DNA of 64,000 nt, from contig NC_090986.1 in assembly GCF_041146395.1 (NCBI RefSeq), positions 42,878,001-42,942,000 of the forward strand, written 5' to 3'. This DNA comes from Eulemur rufifrons (Eukaryota; Chordata; Mammalia; Primates; Lemuridae). Made by a program: the position numbers and the translations under genes. Of this stretch, positions 50,246-63,194 are shown piece by piece (position 1 is the first letter of the stretch; the number at the start of each line of letters is the position of its first letter). The notes under the pieces were generated by a model. The model was not told the origin of the DNA. It worked only from the letters and a program-made list of their open reading frames with translations, and made no database searches.

Positions 50246-51799
50246 CAACCTAATTTTTAATATTATACTAAGTCAAATAATATTTCTAGATAAAATTCTG
50301 GATCTTTGTTAATAATTTCAATGAAAACACGACCAAGTCCAACATCAGTAGGGTGGGGAAAATATATTCTTCCTTTGGAGATGAGGGGCTTTAGGGAAGT
50401 GATGTACTAATATTTTAGCAAAGAAAGGTGGTTGTTCATAGAAACAATTTATACGAACTAATTTACCCATTTTTCTAATCGACTTCCCTAAGTTTCAGCA
50501 AATTCTAGTCATTTTCTTTTATAAAATGTCTAGGTGGTTCTTGTGGTGCTCGTAAATTATTGTCCCTAGACTCACATAATGATGTATTTTTAAAAATCAG
50601 TAATAACAGATACATGTTTTGTCTTGATTTCATAATGTACGTTCTTATCTCCAGGGTTTCTACTCTCAGAAACGTTATTTTGTTTTGCCAAATATAAGAA
50701 TTTTAATACTTAAATGTGAGCTTGACAAAAGGCTCATTCTAGCGGAATAAGCAAAATCTGTGAGACAGTTATGTTCAGTCTAGAAACTCAAATTAACATT
50801 AATTAACCTCTTACGGTGTACAAAGCGACAAAAAATATTATCAGCTCTTTTGTTTTTTACCCCTGATTTCTGGCATTATATAGCTATAGGCTACAATTAT
50901 GACAAAACACAAATAAAATATAAAATTGAAACAACTATGTAGGTGGTTGAAAATAAAATCTTTGAGCTAAAATTTCATGACCTTTCAGCAGAAAGTGTTT
51001 TGGTCTTCAATTCTGCACCCATTCTCTATTTTGTTTTGTACATATAAACACCATTACAAGTGGGACAGAGCATGAAATTGATTCTTGTAGTTGAAAGTAT
51101 CCTTTTCTGATGCAAGTATTAAACTAATTTTAAATTGCACATTTTGAGAAACTTTTTCTAATACATAATAGGAAAGTGCAAACAAAAAAATTCATTAGGA
51201 AAAACAAATATTTTTTCACCTTATATTGGATAGATTGCATTGTAGGGTTAAAATATTTTTCGTTAAAATTTTTATGAGGTTTATTGTGCAAGTAAAGTCT
51301 GCAAACCAGTCAAGGCTTGATAATGGGTGATAAGCCAGCAAAATTGGAAATTGTTCATAAAAACCAAGAGTTATTAAACTAAAAGCATGCAATCCCTTTA
51401 TGTATGAAAACCAGCCTGATGTTTTAAAATATGTTTCTTTGGTAAGATCTTTAGCTTTGGCATTTTACCCCTACATTTTTCACTCAAGCTTCCAGGTTAG
51501 CAGCTACTTTGAAACTAATGTGGGGTTTCATAAATCTTGCTGCGTCTTTCTTTTTAAAAATCAATATTATATTAAAGTTTTTAAAAGAATTACATTATTA
51601 GTCATGAAAATGAGTAACAGATTGGTCACATGCCAAGAAAAATCAGGAAGAATATATCGGAAGTCATTGAAGCAGTTGAGACGTGAGCAGCTCTGGGCCT
51701 GGGCCAAGACCCCATTGGTGGCTTTTGAACAAGTATCAATAACAATAACCTTAAGTGTTGTATTAAAAATTTAATGCTTTATAATGATCAATTTATTCT

Positions 51800-51930
51800 T
51801 ATTTATGTATCTCACAATGTTCCTTAATATAGCCATGAATTAATTGTCTCATTTTATAGATGAGAAAAAAAAAGACTCAGGAAAGTGAATTGACTTAGCT
51901 GGTGATGTATAAGTAACAAGTGGTAATACC
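51800..51930 (-). repeat. MIR fragment, antisense
   Basis: 'gtctcattttatagatgaga' and 'gaattgacttagctggtgatg' match the reverse MIR core; ends approximate. Confidence 0.6.
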
Positions 51931-52089
51931 CAAATAGTCTTTCCACTACATGTTAAGAGGGCTCTTTCTTTCATTCAGCATCCAAATGGAGCTCTCCTGT
52001 TGGTATTTGGTGATGTAGAACTGGAACTGATCAGGAAGGACTGGAAATATACAAAGGGAGTCAGTGGCATAAGAATGATAACTAAGGTT

Positions 52090-52735
52090 TTTTTTTTTAT
52101 TTTTTAACTATTGTATACAATTAATAAAACACTTATTTTAAGGATAGAGCTCACCAGATTTAACAGTTGTATACGCTCGTTTAAGATACAGAACATTTTC
52201 ATCACCCAGAAAGTTGCCTTGTGTCCCATTCCAATAAATTCACTGCCAATCCCCAAACAGCCACTTTCTGATGTCTGTCACCACAGATTAGTTCTGTATC
52301 TTCATTTATGGAATCATGTGCTATATATATTCTTTTGTTTCAGGCTTCTTTCACTGAACATAATGTTCTTGAGATTCTTGCTTGTTTTTGCATTGCTAAG
52401 TAGCATTCCATTGAGTGGATATAACATAATTTGTCCATCCACTTTGTGATGAACATTTAGGTTGTATTCAGTTTGGGACTATTGTAAAGCTATATGAAAC
52501 TCTGTGTTTGCAACTGTTCTGTAGAAACATGTCTTCATTTCTCTTAAATACCGAGGAGGGGAATTGCTGGTTCATAGGTAGATGTGTGTTTATCTTTATA
52601 AGAAACTGCCAGAGAGTTTTCCAAAATAGTTGTACCCTTTTACATTCCCACCAGCTGTGTACAGGAGTTCCATTTGCTCTACATCTTCAACTACTTTTGC
52701 CTTTCTTTTTAAGGCATTCTGGTAATTGTTCAGTC
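52090..52735 (-). mobile_element. L1M 3' region, antisense
   Basis: From the poly-T on: 'ttaagatacagaacattttc', 'atcacccagaaagttgcc', 'gtagcattccattgagtgg', 'ggaattgctggttcatagg' and 'acattcccaccagctgtg'. This is the reverse complement of an L1 ORF2 end plus 3' UTR of an old subfamily. No intact frame in the element's own orientation. Confidence 0.85.
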
Positions 52736-53822
52736 TTTAAAAGAGGATTTATTCAGTTGAAAGAAACAGGATGCCAAGGACCTGGTTTTGATGGAAGCTC
52801 TGCAGTGAGGAGGCAGGTGGAGGAAGAAGATTTAATCAGAGGGACAGAGGAGGCTTAGAGAAACACCAAGAAAACAGGTCCCATCTCTCTGAGGTTCAAG
52901 GCAAATAAAACATGAGAAGTCTGTTAAATTGAGCAAAAAAAAAGAACTAGAGATAGTACAGATCTAGTTGAGCTATGGAAAGGACATAGAGGCCAGGTGC
53001 AGCAGGTTAACAGGAAGGAATTGTGAATGCCAGTTGAGTAGGAACCTAATATTTTGGAGGAGCAAATGTAGAAATGTGGCTGTGAGGGAGATGAGCAAAA
53101 TCAGAATGACAGCCAGAGTAATGATGGTCATTTGTGCAGACTAGAGATGTACCTGGAGCGAAGAGAAAGTTTGAGACAGTTCTGCAAATAACTGTGTTTG
53201 AAAAAGACACTTTAATTACAGCATGTTTTTGTCTATGTATACAAAATAAGCTTGCTTATCTGATAATTATCTGGATGAATTGGCATGGGCATCAATTATG
53301 AAGTTTTATCTGTTCAAAATATACTTATTATAGGCCCAATATGTGCCAGAGCCATTTTTATTTTATCCTGTCTGTTTATTTTTTTATTCTAGGTACAAGG
53401 ATCTTTTTTTCCCTACATGAACTTGGAAATTCTTGTTCCTTCCTTTGATCTTTTAACTTCAGATATGGATAAATACTCGTAAATTGTAAACCCAAAGTGT
53501 AGGCAGGGTCTTGGTTTATCCTGATAAGAAAATAAAGAGCTTTTCTTTTTGTACTAGCCCTTTTGTTTGCTGTCTCCATAACATTTTATAGCTCTCTAAC
53601 CTTCCCATCTCTTATCATTTGGAGACACAAGAGTCTTGTAAGTGCTTTCAAGATGTCTGTGCTTGTAAAAAGTGCTCAGTTGCTACATAGTTACTCGTTT
53701 ATATTGCATAGAACTAGGATCATAAAATCAAAACATTACTGATTCATCCAGAGACTCCTGCCATATCACTTTGAACAAATGCGTTGTTTTGCTTAATGAC
53801 ATGACCAGCATCAGAAGGGAAT

Positions 53823-53935
53823 TACTGCATTCATTCAATGCTTATTGAACGTTTATCATATGTAAGGTACCATGCTAGGTTTGTACAGGAAACAAGTAGA
53901 GAATGTCATCTTTAACATGCTAAGAGTGATTTCAT
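53823..53935 (-). repeat. L2/MIR 3'-end fragment, antisense
   Basis: 'ttcattcaatgcttattgaa' and 'aaggtaccatgctaggtttg' fit the start of a reverse L2 or MIR. Short and diverged. Confidence 0.5.
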
Positions 53936-55767
53936 TTTTTGTCCACTGTAATATTAGGGTATTTGTATTCTCAGAAAATTTTAGTGAATTTAAATTTTTC
54001 CATGCATTACATTCATTTCTTCTGACTTTCACAGAGGAAGCTCACATTTATTGAACATCCAGTATGTGCCAAGAAATCACCAGCGTGGAAGGTCTGCATA
54101 GGTCAGATCAGGGGAAAATAAGATTCAAGATAGTCTCAAATGTCTTCCCAACTTTGACCATTAAAAAAAAATGATCAAAACCTGTTTTTAGCAAATCTGA
54201 TGCTTGTAAGATGCTAACTTTGTTGATTTTGAAACCAGTCAGAGAGAGAGAGAGCAGAACAGTGATAAGCTGGCTCTGTCGGGAGGCAGAGAGCACAAAG
54301 AAGCATGTGCGCCTGTGCCCCTTGAGTCATTGTAAGACTAGGGTCAGACATCCTGTGCCGTGCCGCACGCAGAGTACATAAGCAGTCTAATCAATTTGTT
54401 AATGAAATGGTTTCTTAATTCTGTGGGCTAGTTAAAATGAAGGTGAACCTTGCATAGAGACAGGTTAGTCTAAATAGCCCATGATAGTCCTTGCACTCTG
54501 ACGATACCCTTTGAAGAAAGAATATGGGGAATTGAAGATGATGCAAAGGTCAGAATGATACACTGACAGCTAGATATAGTTAAGTTTTTGTATTATAATT
54601 ACCTCATCCAGAGAAGGAGAACGTCAGGATATCTTCAAAGTTGTCTTTAAGTGTATTGAATATTATCAGACAATAGGCAGGGTCAAACAGTGGTTCGACT
54701 GGGATATATATGGAAAGAGGACTCCACATATAAATGTTGAATGTTATCAGTACTAAAATATATTCATAGGTATATATAGTTTTGTATTTGTAATGTTTTT
54801 AAAAAGCTATTCCAGTGTGTATTGAAAAATCAGATTTTCAGAGGTGGCTTAAGGAGCTAATTCTGCCCCCTCACTGCCAAGAAGTGGGCCTAAAAGTGTC
54901 ACCTCACCATTGTGAACCTTTTTTTTTTCCCCCCCAACCAGAAAAAGACGAGTTTGGACTAAATTATCTCATAGGCCCTATTCAGTTCTGTTATGTAACG
55001 AGTTAGTGATTTCTCGATATCCTTGAAAGACTTGAGCCCTCCTCAGTAAATATAACTTCTTGTGACTACCCAGCATCCTTTGCCATTCAGTCCTGTGGTT
55101 TGTGTTTCCACTCTGCTACTGTGTGTCTGGCATGACAGCTTTACCTTAAGTAAGAGAGTATTTGTATTGTGATTTAGCACGGTTTGATTAGCATTTTTAC
55201 ATTTGTTCTGTAATAATCCATTACTTCCATTTAAATAATCAAGTGAGAGTTCGGAATTTAGAGTTTTAGTAATAAAACTATTAAATAAAATTCAGTCTAT
55301 CAGATGGTTTGTAAGAGATGCAATAAAAAGTATCAGGACATTTACATGTGAAAAATACTAGTCATGTAGATGATAGTTGTACTGGAGGGGAGTCTTGATC
55401 CAGGAAATTCACTCATAGCTCCAAGCTTATTTAATGTTAGTGTGGGCTAACACAGGAGTTTGTTAGCTATAAAATGTCAGAATGAGAAGATTAAAATTCG
55501 TTTCAGAAAATTCATCTCAATGATGCTTGTTAAAATGGTACCTATAGGTGCCTAGGTTTTGTAGAAGTGTTTAGGATTCATTTTAATGAATTTTGATTAT
55601 TTTTAAAATTGCACTTGGATCAAAATCACATATAAATGAATTTCCTACCAACATTTTTGCAAACTTGGAGCCTATAAGTGTAGTACCAGATTGTCTAATT
55701 TTGGGGCAGATCACAAGCAACTCTTACCATCTCTGCTCATGTGTTTAAACGTCCCATAAATGTGATT

Positions 55768-55855
55768 CCTAAGGTGGTGAATGTAAGAATTTAGCACAAT
55801 GCCTGGAATGCAGTAAAACTTCAATAAATGGTAGTTGTTGCTGCTTCCCCTTATC
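55768..55855 (+). repeat. MIR 3' end, sense
   Basis: 'tagcacaatgcctggaatgc' and 'agtaaaacttcaataaatgg' are the 3' part of MIR. Confidence 0.65.
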
Positions 55856-56234
55856 ACTCTTTTTATTATATACCATTGGTTAGAAAGGTTGTCACTTTGT
55901 ACTAGTTCTTTTCATATTCGTGTCTGCAGATGTCCACTCACATAAAATCGCACAGTTGAGTACATTACTAGAGCACACATGTGCCAGACTCAATTAAACG
56001 TCAGGCAGAGCAAGGCACATGTGTTCAGCATGTGCCCTCACCACAGCCTAGTAGTCACTTGCATAGTAACAAATGAATGTTTAGCTTGTGCGGCCGCAAT
56101 CATGTAGAATAAATCATTTTGGTTCTAATTTTCTAACATTTATAATAACGATAATACATACTTTGACCAGAAATTTTTATTAATTAGTTAACTTTGAAAC
56201 AAAAATTTTCAAGCTTTTTTCCAAGCTTCTGAGT

Positions 56235-56400
56235 CATTGTTTTATTATTAAGGTATAACATTTGTATTGTTCGGTGTATAGATCTTAAGTGTACACCTCA
56301 ACGGAATTTTCCATGTGAATATACCCATGTGACCCTCATAGAGATCAACATATAGACTATTTTGAACACTTAGAAGGTTCCCCTATACTCTTCCACCCCA
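56235..56400 (-). mobile_element. L1M 3' UTR fragment, antisense
   Basis: 'ttaaggtataacatttgtat', 'agatcttaagtgtacacc', 'aacggaattttccatgtga' and 'atagagatcaacatatagac' resemble the reversed 3' end of L1M, as at 52.1 kb. Diverged. Confidence 0.6.
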
Positions 56401-57097
56401 TAATAATCTAGATTATTTTAGTACTTCACCTTGTGATAATCTGGATTATTCTAATGGAAGAGGATTCTGAGATTTTAAGATGGCCTATTAAATATTCTTA
56501 CCATTTTTAACTGTGAATTTCAGTGGATCTAGATTCTTTTATACTTTCTAATTGAAACAAAATACAAGATAAATTGGATGCTGCCGCCAATATTACAAAA
56601 ACTAAGATTTTAGTACTTATTAAAACACATCATTGTTCTTTTTATATTCATTTCATAATTATTAAGGATTTTCATTCATAAAGTAGTATAACTAGTTATT
56701 ACTTTGATCATTTTTATACTTTGGGATTCTGTGTACAATTTCATGGTAAAAAGTCTTCTCCTTGTAGGCCTAGCAATTTTCCTCCAAGATGTGGGTACTC
56801 CGTGGGTTAGGACTCACTCACGGGCATGTTGGACTGGATGAGAGGAAAGAATGGAGTTGTGGCTAATTTGTGGGGTGTCATTTAACCTGCTGTCTGTGCC
56901 GTAGCTGTGGTGAGTGACCTTCATGATCTGGGCTTGCTATGTCTCTTGGCCTGGGTCTATGTGACGATGTCTGTGAACATGGAAACTACGTGTCTGTGAA
57001 CATGGGGGAAAGCAATGGAAAACAGCTGATTTAGATCAGCAGTTTGCCCTATTTGTACATTCCCCCAGCCAAGATAGTATGTTGTAAGGAATCATTT

Positions 57098-57644
57098 GTT
57101 GTTTTTATTTCAGTAGATTTAGAGGGCACAAGTGTTTTTGTTACATGGATGAATTTTATAATGCTGAAGTCAGGGCTTTTAGTGTACCCGTCACCAGAAT
57201 AGTGTACATTGTGCTCGATAGGTAGATGTTTATCCCTCACCTCCCCTCTCCCCACACTCCACACTTCTTAGTTTTCAATGTCTCTTAACACCACTTTATG
57301 ACCATTTAAACCCATCTTTTTGATCCCATTTATAAGTGAGAACACGTGGTATTTGTTTTTTCATTCCCGAGATACTTCACTTTGGATAATGGTCTCCGGT
57401 TCTGTCCAAGTTGCTGCAAAAGACATTATGTCATTCCTTTTTATGGCTGAGTAATACTCCGTGGTGTATCTGTGTGTCACATTTTCTCTATCCACTCATC
57501 AATTGATGGACATTTAGGTTGATTCCATATCATTGCAATTATGAATCGTGCCGTGGTAAATATTCAGGTGCAGGTGTCTTTTTTATAAAATGACTTCTTT
57601 CCTTTGGGTAGATACCCAGTAGTGGGATTGCTGGATCGAATGGT
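57098..57644 (-). mobile_element. Antisense L1 3' end (ORF2 tail and 3' UTR) with target-site duplication
   Basis: About 550 bp. In order: 'cagtagatttagagggcaca', 'cccgtcaccagaatagtgta', 'tataagtgagaacacgtggt', 'atggctgagtaatactccgt', 'aattgatggacatttaggtt' and 'gggtagatacccagtagtgg'. All are reversed L1 text of a middle-aged primate subfamily. TAAGGAATCATTT sits on both sides (57085..57097 and 57645..57657) without change. 5' truncated, so no retrotransposition capacity. Confidence 0.93.
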
Positions 57645-58629
57645 TAAGGAATCATTTTTGGTACTACTCTTGCATGATGCCAGTGAACTCGATTCCTATT
57701 TTGATGATGGAATTCTGTGGCCCACAAGCCTCATAATTCCTGACCAGTAGCCATTACCTTTGATCTGATAATAGGACTGAATATTATATTTCTTTACTTA
57801 TTCCCTTTCCCATTTCCAGAGGGATTTCAGGATAATTTATATAAATGTATCCCATATAATATAATTGAAAAAGATAATAACCAAGCAAACAAATCAAAGA
57901 ACAGGGAAAAATAATGCAAGACCAGTTGTATGAAGTAGGGAAATGTTAATATTTAGATATGCAGAACACAGGTTCTGTGTAATAAATAGAGGTTAGTGTC
58001 ATCCATATATACTTAAAAGTCACATTTCTAAGGTTTTACTCTAGAAGAAGAGCCACAAAATATATCCCTAAAGAAGACAATGAATTATTTTAACAGCTTA
58101 TTTTGAATGACAAAAAGTTAATGTGGCAGGAAAAAAATGACAATTCAAAGAGAAAATTTTGTTGAAATTCTTCTACAATATCACTTATTTTATGAGAATG
58201 CTCTAATTTTAACTATATCATTAGATAATGCTATAGTAATAAATTGTAGCTTTTTGTACATGTGAATAGACACAACAGTATACACTCACATTAATAAAAT
58301 CTAGTAAAAATTTTTCCTCTGGCATTATAAAAAGTGTGAAAGTGTGAATTACATATTTCTAACTCTAATTTCTATCATATTTTGTTTGTGTCTGTTTAAT
58401 TTTCAGATAAACACACAAAAAAATGAAAGGAGCTGTTTTAGGGATCTTGGAAAGAATGAAAATAAATGCTTTTAAAGTTTATTTCTGATGAATTTGAAAT
58501 GCAGAACATATTTTTCAAGAGACAGTTCCTCCTTTTCATCAAAAACATCAGAATCAGACTAGAAAAATTTTTCATGCAAGACAATGTGTTATTTCTGTTG
58601 CCCATATGAACAGGAGAGACTTTGATGGA

Positions 58630-58800
58630 GGAGAGTGTGTGGAAGCCCAGGGCTGGGAGTCCTCATTCCTGGGTTTGAATTCCACCTCTTTGCTGGGCTG
58701 GCTCTGTTTGCAAGTCAACCAGGTTCAGCACCTACATCTGCAAAATGGAGCTGAGGATTATCTGTTCCTTCCTTGCCATTAGACTGTGAGGAGGGATGCA
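58630..58800 (+). repeat. MIR-like element, sense
   Basis: 'gggagtcctcattcctgggt', 'tttgaattccacctctttgc', then 'catctgcaaaatggagctga' and 'ggattatctgttccttcctt' follow the MIR core with an altered middle. Confidence 0.55.
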
Positions 58801-59394
58801 ACAGTATTAGCTGGAGAGCTCTTCACTTTTTTAGTAAAATTGGTCCTAAGTGCACTGGCATTTCATGAAAATTTTTTAAGTGTGCTTTCTATGTAGAATT
58901 TGACCCTAGAACCATGCCCAACACTATTCAGCAGATAGAATGCAATATAAAATTATATGCATCTCTATAACTTGGTTTTGAGTTCCACCCTGGAGAGAAT
59001 GGCTTTTATTGCTACAAAATTATGTCACCATGGGTGACTTCACAAAATATTTGATGGAAGGATTAACTTGAATTCCAGCCACAAAACAGTGCAACTTAAA
59101 AAAGGAAGTACAAAAATAAAGTCGTAACCAATGTATTGGCCAGAGCAAACTGATGTAGGTTTTCACTTACATTCTAACACTTTAAATCGGACTACGTATA
59201 ATGAAAAGTTTGAGCAATCAGTTAAAGTTAAGCATTGCTTATAAAAGTCAGAAACAAAGACATTTAAAATCCATTTTTGTAAGCTACTATGAATTGCTGA
59301 ATTGTTTTTAGCTTATGACACACAATTTGAAAGCTAGGTACCGTTATGTAAAAGTGTATTGGAAAAAAGGGAAGAAAATAATGTGTGTGAGTGG

Positions 59395-59600
59395 TGTGCT
59401 GAGTGGTGATTATACACCAGGCACACCACATCCCTTACCTGGTTTTGTCCTCACAACTACATAAAGTAGGTATTAATATTCCCACTTCAGAGATGAGGAA
59501 CCTAGAGTTGAGCAAGTTCAGGAAGCTTGCGCAAGATCAGAGATGGTATATTTTACGACTAGGCTCCAAACCTAGCCCTGTCTGACTCTGAAGCTTTTCT
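59395..59600 (-). repeat. MIR element, antisense
   Basis: 'tacaccaggcacaccacatc', 'ttgtcctcacaactacataa', 'agtaggtattaatattccca', 'cagagatgaggaacctagag' and 'ccctgtctgactctgaagc' form a well-preserved reverse MIR. Confidence 0.85.
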
Positions 59601-60917
59601 TCTTTCCCTTACACTCTGGAAGAGCACGGAAATTCTTCGTCCCTGCCTGGCGAGGACCTCACTCTATGACCTGGAGTAAATCGTGTGTAGTTAGTCCTCA
59701 GTCAGATGAGGGCTGAGGTGGGAATGGACCAGACAGTAGAAAATGAAATATGTTTAAAATTGGCACTTACTTCTGTCTGACCTGTGCTATGTTGATTCCC
59801 AACAAGTCCCAGAAATCCTTGGGGTGCTCATTTTTGAGAATTCGAATGTATTAATATTAATTAAAGCCTCTGTTCCTCTTGCAGGACCTTTGTGAGGACC
59901 AGATAATGTGTGAGAAGGTGTTTTTTGAGTGTAAACTACTGCACACATGCAGGGCATCACCATGGCCCAGCAGTCATAGCCTCACTTCCAGACCAGTCAC
60001 TGAAAATATTTGCAGAGCCTCCATTTATAGGATGTGATTTATGAAACTGTTGTGTGTTATCAAGAGTGTTTATGCTCTTAACTCATCACAGGAAAATGAA
60101 AAGCCATTCTCAATAGTTTTGAGTTTTATTAATGACTCTAACTGTTAAAATTTGAAGAAAATGCAGTCTTAATAGCTTTCAGAAATAGCAACAAACGATT
60201 TTGAAATGTACACAAAGTGTGAAATTTTCTTTAGAATGAACTCAGAATTTGCTGAGACTTACATGTATACTGTAGACTAAACAGGCATGAAAACGAGTCA
60301 CTTTTCACTACATTCTGACTTTTATTTGTATCATAATTAGCGAAATGTGTGGGTGCAAGCTTCACACTTTATAAGAAAATTAATTGCAGAGGAGTCCCAT
60401 TTGTCTAGCTTGTTACTTAATTTGAAATGTAATACAAAAACCTGAAATGTTCTGAAACAAAAATGCAAAATGAGAAAAGCAATTTAATGGAAGGAACAAA
60501 ATCTTTTTTAAAAAGAATAAGAAAGCAGGCAGCTAGACAAAGGGAGCATGAGGTATATATGAGGTGAGAGCCATGGTTTCTACATGCCCAGTGTAGACCC
60601 ATCCTTTATAGAACTGCTCTGGGCCATGGCTGTGAACCACTCTGTACTACTGAACTAAACCTTTTGGTCCTAAAACACATCCGCCAACACATGCATTTGA
60701 AATGTGAGTATACCTGTTTTCTACAGGCCATCATTTTGTCTCTTTGCTGATTTCCTGGATGACAAAAAGAATACAAAGAAAGCAACAAAAAGACCCTCAT
60801 AAAGAGCCCTGCTTTAACTTCTAGCTCAGTTGCTCTAAAACTGATTTGAATTCACTTTAGTTATATATGAGTTCCAAAAAGAAATATAATTGTCTTCATT
60901 TGCCGAATGTTCTATAA

Positions 60918-61204
60918 TTTTTTTTTTTTTTTTTTTTTTTGAGACAGGGTCTTGCCCTGGCACCCAGGCTGGAATGCAGTGGTACCATCATAGCTCACTG
61001 CAGCCTCTAACTCCTGGGCTCAAGTGATCCTCCTGCCTCAGCCTCCTGAGTAGCTGGGACTATGGGTGTGTACCACCACACTGGCTAATTTCTTTTACAT
61101 TTTGTAGAGACTGGGTCTCACTGTTGCCCAGGCTGGTCTCAAATTCCTGGCCTCAAGCAGTTCTCCCAAAGTGAAAGATTACAGGCATGAGCCACTGTGC
61201 TGGC
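60918..61204 (-). mobile_element. Alu SINE, antisense
   Basis: A 23-base T tail, 'gagacagggtcttgccctgg', both arms, ending 'catgagccactgtgctggc'. Near-duplications TCTATAAT and TCTATGAT lie at 60911..60918 and 61205..61212. Older wording with a short linker. Confidence 0.93.
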
Positions 61205-61814
61205 TCTATGATGATCCTTTTGACAGGGAAAATGTATTATGAAAGCCAATAGATGAACAACATACTACAATTTTGCATGTTAAGAGTAAGTTAACGAGGG
61301 GGGTGGGGCTTGCAGCCTTGCAGCCTCATCAGGCTCAGTCTCCTTCAATGATAAAAAAAAAAAAAGAGAGGGAGGGAAAAAAAAAAAGAAAATTAAGTTA
61401 AATAGGGAAAGAATTAGTCAAAGAAGAGTACCTTATTGAGCTAGGAGACTTAGTATTAATAATTATTTTTATTAAAGAAAATATATGTGGACTAATCCAG
61501 GAGGACTCACATGTCAGTTGCCATGGTCTCTGCTGTCGAGATCCTTTCTCCCCAGGTTCCTCTTGCCCTTCCTGCCCCTTTCTTTTACCTGACTTCCCTT
61601 TAGATTCGCCATTGTTTGGTTATTTCTGCCTTCTGCAAACTAGAAATTTTAAAGTTGTCCCAGTAATCATGACAGCTCTTGTAATAAAGAAAATGTACTA
61701 GGTAATTTTTTTTGTTTTTTTGCTTAAAACATTTTCCATCAACCATTTTATTAAACAGGCTCCCAGTTAAATCACTGTGTCTTTGAGAACAGAAGTGGTT
61801 GCCCTGCTGCCCAG

Positions 61815-61944
61815 TGTGTGTGCTCTGGAGCCAATACTTGGGTTCAAATCCCAGAACTGCCATGTACTGGCTCTGTGATCTTGGCAAGTTACTTAATTTC
61901 TCTATGTTGCAGTTTCTTTGCTTGTTTTTCATCTTTAAAATATG
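61815..61944 (+). repeat. MIR element, sense, part 1 (split by an Alu)
   Basis: 'ctctggagccaatacttggg', 'ttcaaatcccagaactgcca', 'ctctgtgatcttggcaagtt' and 'tacttaatttctctatgttg' are the MIR 5' half and core. Its 3' half lies beyond the Alu. Confidence 0.82.
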
Positions 61945-61952
61945 TAAAGTAC

Positions 61953-62257
61953 TGGCTAGGCTCAATGGCTCACGCCTGTAATCCTAGCACTTTGGGAGGC
62001 CTAGGAAGGAGGATTACTTAAGGCCAGGAGTTCAAAATCAGCCTGAACAACATAGCAAGACTCCATCTCTATAAAAAATAGAAAAATTAGCTAGGTGTGG
62101 TGGCATGTGCCTACAGTCCCAGCTACTTGGGAGGCTGAGGCAGTAGGATCTTTCGAGCCCAGGAGTTTGAGGTTGCTGTGATCTATGATGACGCCACTGC
62201 ACTCTAGTCCAGGCAATAGAGCAAGACCCTGTCTCAAAAAAATAAAATAAAATAAAA
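61953..62257 (+). mobile_element. Alu SINE, sense, inserted in a MIR
   Basis: Both arms with an (AAATA)n tail. TAAAGTAC flanks it at 61945..61952 and 62258..62265. The surrounding MIR text resumes directly after the second copy. Confidence 0.93.
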
Positions 62258-62360
62258 TAAAGTACCTAAATCATATGGAAGTTGAGATAAAATGAAACAA
62301 TACTGGTAAAGTACTTAGAGAACAGGGCAAATAATAAATACTCAAGAAATAGTCACTTAA
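62258..62360 (+). repeat. MIR element, sense, part 2
   Basis: 'gttgagataaaatgaaacaa', 'taaagtacttagagaacagg' and 'aataataaatactcaagaaa' complete the 3' half of the MIR that starts at 61815. Confidence 0.75.
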
Positions 62361-62464
62361 AAAATTAATTTGCTAATTATTTAATCAATAATTGGATAAA
62401 GTATTTATTGAGGGCAAGTTTTGTGAAAGGGACTATATTTTACCCTGGAGAGAACACAACTTAG

Positions 62465-62640
62465 GTATCCACATTAGAGTACAAATCTGCTTCTTTCACT
62501 ATTATTAATAGATATCCTTAGACAAGCTATGTAACTTCTTAGAACTTGTTTCATCATTCATAAAATGGGTTGTTTTCAGTGTTATCACATGGTTGTTTTA
62601 GGTGTTCAATAAATTAGCTATATATTTGTTATAGTTGTTA
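62465..62640 (+). repeat. MIR element, sense
   Basis: 'acaagctatgtaacttctta', 'gtttcatcattcataaaatg' and 'tgttttaggtgttcaataaa' follow the MIR core. Diverged. Confidence 0.65.
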
Positions 62641-62940
62641 TAATTTACATTCTTCATGAGTGAAAATTAGAAAGAATAACACTTAGGAATTTATACAAGA
62701 AGAAATTATAAAAAGCACAAAACCATAAACGAAACATAATTCTGAAAATATAATGTATCCTATTTGTTTAAAGGAGATGAGAGTTGAAAAATCACTCCTG
62801 CCTGAGGTGATCAAGGGGAACTTCTTTAGAGAGGTGGGACTTGTTCTGTGACTTGTAAGATAGCTAGGATTTATATGTCAGAGGAAGAGAAAAGCATTTC
62901 TGGTGGATGACATAGTGTGAGCTTGAAGCCCTAAAATAGC

Positions 62941-62980
62941 AAAAAAAAAAAAAAAAGAAAAGAAAAGAAAGAAAGAAAGC
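62941..62980. repeat. A-rich (AAAG/AAAAG)n simple repeat
   Basis: Sixteen A followed by GAAAA and GAAA units. A simple repeat, perhaps the decayed tail of a retroposed sequence, but no SINE body is recognisable beside it. Confidence 0.85.
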
Positions 62981-63194
62981 CAGCCTAGAGGAAAAGGGTT
63001 ACAGAGAAGTGATGAGAAATAGTCCTAGTGGGTTAGGGACAGAACATGAGGGTCTTTAATGTCATGTTAAGGAGTTAAGGGTTTATTGTGTAAACATTGA
63101 GAACCCCCTTGACGGTTATTGACCTAGGGTTGATATAATGAGGGAAGTTTTAGGGTTCTTAGTTGCTGATAGCAGAATTCACCCTACCAATTTA

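Noticed and set aside
51400..51774. 124-codon open frame on the + strand
   Set aside because: Composition and content resemble translated AT-rich intron, with no known domain. Length alone is not convincing in 64 kb.
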